Made by a program: the position numbers and the translations under genes. 10,071 nucleotides of DNA. Source: an uncultured Brevundimonas sp. (GTDB lineage: Bacteria; Pseudomonadota; Alphaproteobacteria; Caulobacterales; Caulobacteraceae). Under the pieces are notes generated by a model. It searched no databases, was not told the DNA's origin, and saw only the letters and a list, made by a program, of their open reading frames with translations. Within the stretch, counting starts at the first letter, position 1. Each line of letters begins with the position of its first letter. Location: assembly GCA_946885435.1 (NCBI GenBank), contig CAMPGL010000074.1, positions 1 through 10,071 of the forward strand, written 5' to 3'. This document shows, piece after piece, positions 6,224 to 10,071 of the stretch.

Positions 6224-6254
6224 GGGCCCCGGCGGCAACGCCGGGGCCCTTTCC
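6224..6254 (+). terminator. Intrinsic terminator after second pilA
   Basis: An 11-base-pair stem GGGCCCCGGCG (6224-6234) and CGCCGGGGCCC (6239-6249) closes a GCAA (GNRA) loop and is followed by TTTCC. It is almost the same as the terminator of the first copy. The T-run is short, so some readthrough into cpaA is possible. Confidence 0.88.
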
Positions 6255-6322
6255 GTTTGCGGTGACGGAAACTTTACGCGGCCTAGCCTAGGGTCTCGGC
6301 CTCATCGCACGGAGCCCGTCAG

Positions 6323-6835
6323 GTGGAGCTGACCCTTCTGCTTCTTCTCAGCGTCCTGCCCGCCCTCGTCATCGCCGCGGGCCTGAACGACCTGACGACC
6401 ATGACCATCCCCAACTGGATGTCGCTGGCGCTGATCGTCGGCTTCTTCCCGACCGCCCTCGCCGTCGGTCTCGAGCCGACTCAGATCGCCTGGCACCTGG
6501 GCGTGGCCGTGCTGGCCCTGTTCGTCGGAGCCGGGATGTTCGCCCTGAACTGGATCGGCGGCGGCGACGCCAAGCTGATGGCGGCGGCCTGTCTCTGGCT
6601 GGGCGTCACGGGGTCCGGCATGTTCCTGCTGTGGACCGGCGTGACCGGCGGCCTGTTCTGCCTCAGCCTGATCTTCGCGCGCGCCTATGCGCGTCCCTAC
6701 GCCCATATAGGCCCGGCCTGGGTGGAGCGGCTGCTCGAGCCCAAGGGCGACATTCCCTATGGCGTGGCCATCGCGCTCGGGGCTCTGATCGCCTTCCCGG
6801 AAAGCGCGATCATGCAGGCCTTCATCAGCGGCTGA
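6323..6835 (+). CDS. cpaA: CpaA, Flp/Tad prepilin peptidase
   Basis: Inner-membrane aspartyl protease that removes the leader from Flp prepilins and TadE-like pseudopilins, 170 residues. The two catalytic aspartates are visible: D23 in GLNDLTTMTIPNW and D82 in GGGDAKLM, the GxGDxK-type motif of the A24 family. Several hydrophobic segments fill the rest (about 4-20, 33-49, 57-76, 86-117 and 145-160). It lacks the N-terminal cysteine-rich methylase domain of PilD-type enzymes, as is usual for TadV/CpaA. The start is GTG at 6323, with GGAG at 6311-6314 spaced by 8 bases. It begins 73 bases after the second pilA stem. No clear promoter of its own is visible, so readthrough from pilA is possible; an 11-base palindrome CCTAG-C-CTAGG (6282-6292) lies in the gap. 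Confidence 0.93.
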   Translation: MELTLLLLLSVLPALVIAAGLNDLTTMTIPNWMSLALIVGFFPTALAVGLEPTQIAWHLGVAVLALFVGAGMFALNWIGGGDAKLMAAACLWLGVTGSGMFLLWTGVTGGLFCLSLIFARAYARPYAHIGPAWVERLLEPKGDIPYGVAIALGALIAFPESAIMQAFISG

Positions 6836-6842
6836 TTTCGCC

Positions 6843-6858
6843 GTAAGCCACCGTTAAC
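6843..6858 (+). promoter_or_regulatory. Candidate CtrA box upstream of cpaB
   Basis: GTAA-N7-TTAAC on the plus strand, one base off the CtrA consensus, 68 bases before the cpaB start. It is the same half-site combination as the box at 5421-5436. A CtrA-activated start would be expected about 30 bases downstream. The motif is the only support. Confidence 0.5.
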
Positions 6859-6871
6859 CCGCGCCCTTCAC

Positions 6872-6924
6872 CTTGGTCCCATAGGCCGGATTCGCCCAAA
6901 GCGGCGGACTCTGCGGGGACCAGG
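6872..6924 (+). promoter_or_regulatory. Stem able to mask the cpaB ribosome binding site, with two GANTC sites
   Basis: CTTGGTCCC (6872-6880) pairs with GGGACCAGG (6916-6924), nine pairs including one G-U, ending one base before the cpaB ATG at 6926. An inner GCCG (6885-6888) and CGGC (6902-6905) can also pair. The right arm contains most of the only Shine-Dalgarno-like sequence, GGGGA (6915-6919). The enclosed region carries GATTC (6889-6893) and GACTC (6907-6911), both GANTC sites. Confidence 0.45.
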
Positions 6925-6925
6925 T

Positions 6926-7843
6926 ATGCAGCCAGCTCGAATTATCGTTATCGCCGTCGCGGCGGTCTCGGCCATCGGCCTGGCGCTCGTCGTGCGCGCC
7001 ATGACTTCCGGGGGCGAGCCGGTGAACCAGGCATCGGCCGCCGCGCCCGCCGAGGCGCCGACCGCCCAGGTGCTGGTCGCCGCCCGCGATCTGGAGGTCG
7101 GCGACCGCCTCGAGAACAGCGACATGGACTGGCGGGCCTTCCCGCTGGAGACCGTCAACGCCGCCTGGATCGTCGAGGGCGCCTCCGCCATCCCGACCGA
7201 GCGCCGTGAGGACGAGGCCGGCGAAGACGCCGCTCAGCCCGCCGCGGACGGCGGCGCCACCGCCGAGGTGCAGCGCACCGCCGAACGGCTGACCGGCGGC
7301 GGCATCCGCGCCCAGGTCGTCGGCGCCGTGGTCCGCGAACGGATCATGGCCGGCGAGCCGATCGTCGCCCGCAAGCTCGTCCGCGCCGGTCAGAGCGGCT
7401 ACCTCGCCGTCGTCCTGTCGCCGGGCATGCGCGCCATGGCGGTCAGCGTCTCGGCCGAGACCAGCGCCGGGGGCTTCATCCTTCCGGGCGACCGCGTCGA
7501 CGTCATCATGAGCCGCCGTGCCGAAGCCGAGGTGGACGGCCAGGCCGGCTTCGTCACCGCCACCGTGCTGCGAAACGTCAAGGTCCTGGCCATGGGCGAG
7601 GTCACCGAGGTCGCCGACGGCGAGCAGACCGTCGCGGCCACCACCGCCACCCTCGAGGTCACCGGCCGCGACGCCGAGCTCCTCGCCTTCGCCCAGGCCC
7701 AGGGCGACCTGTTCCTGACGCTGCGTTCCTATGCGGACGCGGCCGAACCTTCCGGCGGCGCGCTCCAGCAGGCCGCCTCTCCGACCGAACGCGCCGTCCG
7801 CGTCTTCCGCAACGGCGAAGCCACTGTGGTGCCCGTGGGATGA
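6926..7843 (+). CDS. cpaB: CpaB, Flp/Tad pilus assembly protein (RcpC family)
   Basis: A 305-residue envelope protein that works with the CpaC secretin in Flp pilus assembly; its exact biochemical role is not settled in the family. A single N-terminal membrane helix (about 5-25) is followed by a periplasmic part. An SAF-like domain begins at VLVAARDLEVGDRLENSDMDW (about 49-69) and resumes at about 132-152 (VGAVVRERIMAGEPIVARKLV). It is split by an acidic, alanine- and glycine-rich stretch at about 86-128 that looks like an insertion. The RcpC domain follows at about 158-268 (VLSPGMRAMAVSVSAETSAG, then FILPGDRVDVIMS). The C-terminus is short and ends VVPVG. The 90-base gap before it holds a candidate CtrA box and a leader stem. 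It overlaps cpaC by 4 bases (ATGA). Confidence 0.93.
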   Translation: MQPARIIVIAVAAVSAIGLALVVRAMTSGGEPVNQASAAAPAEAPTAQVLVAARDLEVGDRLENSDMDWRAFPLETVNAAWIVEGASAIPTERREDEAGEDAAQPAADGGATAEVQRTAERLTGGGIRAQVVGAVVRERIMAGEPIVARKLVRAGQSGYLAVVLSPGMRAMAVSVSAETSAGGFILPGDRVDVIMSRRAEAEVDGQAGFVTATVLRNVKVLAMGEVTEVADGEQTVAATTATLEVTGRDAELLAFAQAQGDLFLTLRSYADAAEPSGGALQQAASPTERAVRVFRNGEATVVPVG

Positions 7844-9264
7844 GCATGATGCAGCCGATCCGCTTGCGGGCGATCCTCTCCGCCGCCTTCGCGGGGCTCC
7901 TGGCCCTGACGCTCCCCGCCGCCGCCCAGGCCCAGCAGGTCGTGCGCGTCGACGTCGGCTCGGCCACGGCCCAGGCCCTGACCCTGCCGCGCGGCGAATC
8001 CGCCGTCATCGAGCTGCCGGTCGACGCCCGCGACGTGCTGGTGTCCAACCCCTCGGTGGCCGACGCGGTGCTGCAGTCGCCGCGCCGCATTGTCCTGATG
8101 GGCCTGGCCCCGGGCGTCACCGACGCCCTGTTCTTCGACGCCGCCGGCCGCCAGATCCTGACCCTGAATGTCCGCGTCGGCGCCCCGACCAGCGCGCTTC
8201 AGGAAGCCATCGCCCGCATCGCGCCGGGCACGAGCGTCACGGCCGAGGCCGTCAACGGCGCGATCATCCTGACCGGCGAGGTCGACAGCGACGCCCAGGC
8301 CGAGCGCATCCAGCGCATCGCCACCCAGTTCGTCGAGCGCCCAGAGCAGGTGCTCAACATGCTCAGCATCCGCGGCTCCTCGCAGGTGATGGTGCAGGTC
8401 CGCGTCGTCGAGATGCAGCGCAACGTCATCGAGCAGCTCGGCGTCAGCCTCCAGGCCATCGACGGGGCGGGAACGGACCCCGAGTGGAGCTTCGTCAACA
8501 CGCCGAACTTCGGGGTCAACGCCGGCCAGGTCGGCGGCATGAACCTGGTGTTCGATTCCCCGCCCGTCTTCGGCGGCGACGGCCTGGCCGCCAGCCTGCG
8601 CGCCTTCGAGCGGGTCGGCATCGTCCGTATCCTGTCGGAGCCGCACGTCACCACCGTCTCGGGCGAGGAAGCCGACTTCCTGGCCGGCGGCGAGTTCCCC
8701 GTCCCCTCGGGCGTCGACGACCAGGGCAACATCATCGTGACCTTCCGCCGCTATGGCGTGGGTCTGAACGTGACGCCGGTGGTCCTGTCGGGCGGCCGCA
8801 TCTCGCTGCGCATCTCGGCGGAGGTCTCGGACCTCTCGACCAACGGCGCCTTCTCCATGGGCGTCGGCGGCGCCAACACCATCGTCATCCCCGCCCTGAC
8901 CGTGCGACGCATCTCCAACACTGTCGAGATGCCGTCCGGCCAGTCGCTGATGATCGGCGGCCTGATCCAGTCGGTGACGCGCCAGAACATCGATTCCCTG
9001 CCGGGCCTGACCAACCTCCCGGTGCTCGGCGCCCTGTTCCGCTCGCGCGACTATCTCGCCGGTGAGACCGAGCTGGTCATCATCGTCACGCCTTACCTCG
9101 TCGACCCGGTCAATCCGTCCCAGCTGCAGACCCCGACCGACGGCCTGCAGCTCGCCTCGGACGCCGAAACCATCCTCCTGGGTCGACTCAACCGCGCCTA
9201 TCGGCCCGACCAGCCCGCCACCCAGGGCGGCTGGCAAGGTCCGGTCGGCTACGTCATCGAATAG
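7840..9264 (+). CDS. cpaC: CpaC, Flp/Tad outer-membrane secretin
   Basis: Forms the outer-membrane channel for the pilus, 474 residues. A signal peptide (about 1-31, ending AAAQAQ) is followed by the pilus-assembly N-domain (about 35-115, with VSNPSVADAV). A BON-like domain comes next (about 117-185, with VTAEAVNGAIILTGEVDS). The secretin core runs from about 185 to 420. Within the core are VMVQVRVVEMQRN, SEPHVTTVSGEEADFLAGGEFPVPSG and LPGLTNLPVLGALFRSRDY, the hallmark secretin segments, and it closes with ELVIIVTPYLV. A tail of about 50 residues follows, of a length common in CpaC/RcpA. The start at 7840 overlaps cpaB (ATGA); in-frame ATG codons at 7846 and 7849 are alternatives. A very long open frame on the opposite strand here is a shadow. 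Confidence 0.96.
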   Translation: MSMMQPIRLRAILSAAFAGLLALTLPAAAQAQQVVRVDVGSATAQALTLPRGESAVIELPVDARDVLVSNPSVADAVLQSPRRIVLMGLAPGVTDALFFDAAGRQILTLNVRVGAPTSALQEAIARIAPGTSVTAEAVNGAIILTGEVDSDAQAERIQRIATQFVERPEQVLNMLSIRGSSQVMVQVRVVEMQRNVIEQLGVSLQAIDGAGTDPEWSFVNTPNFGVNAGQVGGMNLVFDSPPVFGGDGLAASLRAFERVGIVRILSEPHVTTVSGEEADFLAGGEFPVPSGVDDQGNIIVTFRRYGVGLNVTPVVLSGGRISLRISAEVSDLSTNGAFSMGVGGANTIVIPALTVRRISNTVEMPSGQSLMIGGLIQSVTRQNIDSLPGLTNLPVLGALFRSRDYLAGETELVIIVTPYLVDPVNPSQLQTPTDGLQLASDAETILLGRLNRAYRPDQPATQGGWQGPVGYVIE

Positions 9265-9274
9265 GGGCTCCGGC

Positions 9275-9940
9275 ATGCGCGCTCTCAAGACCCTGGCTGG
9301 CCTCGCCCTCGTCTCGGCCACGCTCGCCGCCTGCGGAGCGCCAGCCTCCGGCGGCGGCCCGGCCCCGCTGACGCCTACCTCCCGCTGGCAGCTCCGCGCC
9401 GAGCCGGAACTCGACCGCATCGCGCTGGCCGTCCACGAGACCGGCCTGTCCTCCCGCCAACAGGCGGCTCTGTTCGATCTGGCCCGCCGCTACAACGCCG
9501 AGGGCGCGCCCGAAGTGATCGTCGAGGCTCCGTCAGGCAACGACCCCGTGTCGCTGGAAATGGCCTGGGCCGTCGGTCGAGCGCTGGAAGGCGCCGGCGT
9601 GCCCGCCGGCCGCGTCCGGGTGGTCGCCTACGCCGCGCCGGATCCGCGCGCGCCGGTGCTCGTCGGCTTCGAGCGCCTGCGTGGCGTCACCTACGACTGC
9701 TCCCGCCAGTGGGGCGAGCTGACCCGCCACGCCGACAATCAGTCGGCCATGGGCCTGGGCTGCTCCACCGTCTCCAATATGGCGGCTCAGATTTCCGATC
9801 CGCGCGACATCCTCGGCCAGCGTCCCCAAGACCCGGCCGACGCCGGCCGCCGCGCGGTGGTGATCGACCTGTATCGCAGAGGCGAGCCCACGGCCGCCGC
9901 GGTCGAGAGCGAAGCCAGCGTCTCCACGGCGGTCGACTGA
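9275..9940 (+). CDS. cpaD: CpaD-family pilus assembly lipoprotein
   Basis: A 221-residue lipoprotein. The signal peptide ends in the lipobox LAAC with C20 as the lipidation site, so it is probably anchored in the outer membrane beside the secretin. A proline- and glycine-rich linker (21-35) leads to a domain whose middle (about 60-125) alternates helices and strands. The CpaD signature is at about 141-183: DCSRQWGELTRHADNQS, GLGCSTVSNMAAQI, then DPRDILGQR, with C142 and C163 as a possible disulfide. The frame is open back to 9062, but the lipoprotein signal and GGGG overlapping the cpaC stop, 7 bases away, support the ATG at 9275. CpaD is thought to help CpaC reach or work in the outer membrane. 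Its stop overlaps a short frame (TGATG). Confidence 0.93.
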   Translation: MRALKTLAGLALVSATLAACGAPASGGGPAPLTPTSRWQLRAEPELDRIALAVHETGLSSRQQAALFDLARRYNAEGAPEVIVEAPSGNDPVSLEMAWAVGRALEGAGVPAGRVRVVAYAAPDPRAPVLVGFERLRGVTYDCSRQWGELTRHADNQSAMGLGCSTVSNMAAQISDPRDILGQRPQDPADAGRRAVVIDLYRRGEPTAAAVESEASVSTAVD

Positions 9941-9975
9941 TGCGCGTTCCGTTCAGAGTGAAGGTCCGGCCATGA
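9940..9975 (+). other. 11-codon reading frame bridging cpaD and cpaE
   Basis: ATG at 9940 overlaps the cpaD stop as TGATG and encodes MRVPFRVKVRP before a stop at 9973-9975, which in turn overlaps the cpaE ATG (9972) as ATGA. There is no obvious ribosome binding site of its own. It could pass terminating ribosomes from cpaD to cpaE. Chance is a real alternative, because cpaE has its own AAGG site. Confidence 0.3.
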
Positions 9976-10071
9976 ACCCAGCCCGCTCGGCCGACCCGTA
10001 CGATCCGTCGTTCGACGACGACCTGGACTTGGACTTCCCGTCCAGCCGGGACGTCGCCCTGGACCCGGTCT
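9972..10071 (+). CDS. cpaE: CpaE, pilus localisation ATPase (5' end only)
   Basis: Only the first 33 codons are in the window, beginning MNPARSADPYDPSFDDD and continuing as a highly acidic, serine- and aspartate-rich stretch. Identity rests on position directly after cpaD and on the acidic, disordered N-terminus expected before the receiver-like domain of CpaE; no catalytic motif can be seen yet. In Caulobacter, CpaE is a MinD/ParA-like protein needed to place the pilus machine at the pole. AAGG at 9961-9964 lies 7 bases before the ATG. The start overlaps the stop of the 11-codon frame. Confidence 0.75.
   Translation, partial: MNPARSADPYDPSFDDDLDLDFPSSRDVALDPV

Larger units (their letters stand above)
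5413..6254 (+). repeat. Tandem duplication of the pilA transcription unit
   Basis: Two units lie head to tail: a TGGTTAAG element (5419-5426; 5863-5870), CTTTACTTG (5483; 5907), GTGATCAGGG leader (5523; 5944), ATCCAAGGAGAAG ribosome site, pilA (5605; 6018) and a GC-rich terminator (5813; 6224). The spacing from start codon to terminator differs by about one base between units, while the upstream regions have diverged more, including a roughly 20-base length difference. Confidence 0.88.

Noticed and set aside
6282..6292. Palindrome CCTAG-C-CTAGG before cpaA
   Set aside because: It is short, has no partner elsewhere in the window, and no convincing -35/-10 pair surrounds it; kept only as a note in the cpaA entry.
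7729..9420. A 563-codon open frame on the minus strand across cpaC and cpaD
   Set aside because: It lies opposite well-supported cpaB/cpaC/cpaD, its product is rich in Arg, Gly, Asp and His with no domain-like pattern, and it is typical of antisense frames kept open by high GC.
1..10071. CRISPR arrays, tRNA or rRNA genes, insertion sequences, phage or toxin-antitoxin genes
   Set aside because: No regular repeats, no tRNA-like folds or rRNA sequence, no transposase motifs or target-site duplications were seen; the window is fully occupied by the pst-pho and Flp pilus loci.

Overview
This GC-rich window has dense, overlapping genes and looks like the chromosome of a member of Caulobacteraceae. 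Brevundimonas or a close relative is my best guess, inferred from gene order and the pilin sequence, with no database search. The main signs are 59-residue Flp pilins with the MxKFVTKFLNDESGATAIEY leader, a pilA-cpaABCDE order, a PstA with a long N-terminal extension, candidate CtrA boxes and clustered GANTC (CcrM-type) sites in the intergenic regions.

Region 1 (1-3765, plus strand) is a phosphate uptake and signalling operon: the end of pstC, then pstA, pstB, phoU and phoB. Every junction overlaps by 4 to 8 bases, so translation is probably coupled. PstC and PstA form the membrane channel, PstB is the ATPase, PhoU restrains signalling, and PhoB is the response regulator. No PhoB-controlled promoter is visible, because the operon starts before the window.

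Region 2 (3796-5288, minus strand) is a compact three-gene pilus accessory operon that converges on phoB. It encodes a small secreted protein carrying only the domain found at the N-terminus of the secretin CpaC, followed by two TadE-like pseudopilins. A compact hairpin at 3762-3799 contains the stop codons of both converging operons.

Region 3 (5289-6254) holds the divergent control region and two nearly identical pilA genes in tandem. Each copy has its own candidate promoter block, a similar leader hairpin and a strong intrinsic terminator. The two mature pilins should differ at a single residue.

Region 4 (6323-10071, plus strand) is the Flp/Tad pilus assembly operon: cpaA (prepilin peptidase), cpaB, cpaC (secretin), cpaD (lipoprotein) and the start of cpaE. 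Pilin is made from region 3, processed by CpaA, and exported through a machine that includes CpaB, CpaC, CpaD and CpaE. The region 2 products probably act as minor pilins or accessory factors.

The window is not an unknown system as a whole. The parts worth a second look are the duplicated pilin cassette with its conserved leader, the overlapping palindrome and CtrA-like site, the stem that can mask the cpaB ribosome binding site, the stand-alone secretin N-domain protein, and an 11-codon reading frame bridging cpaD and cpaE.
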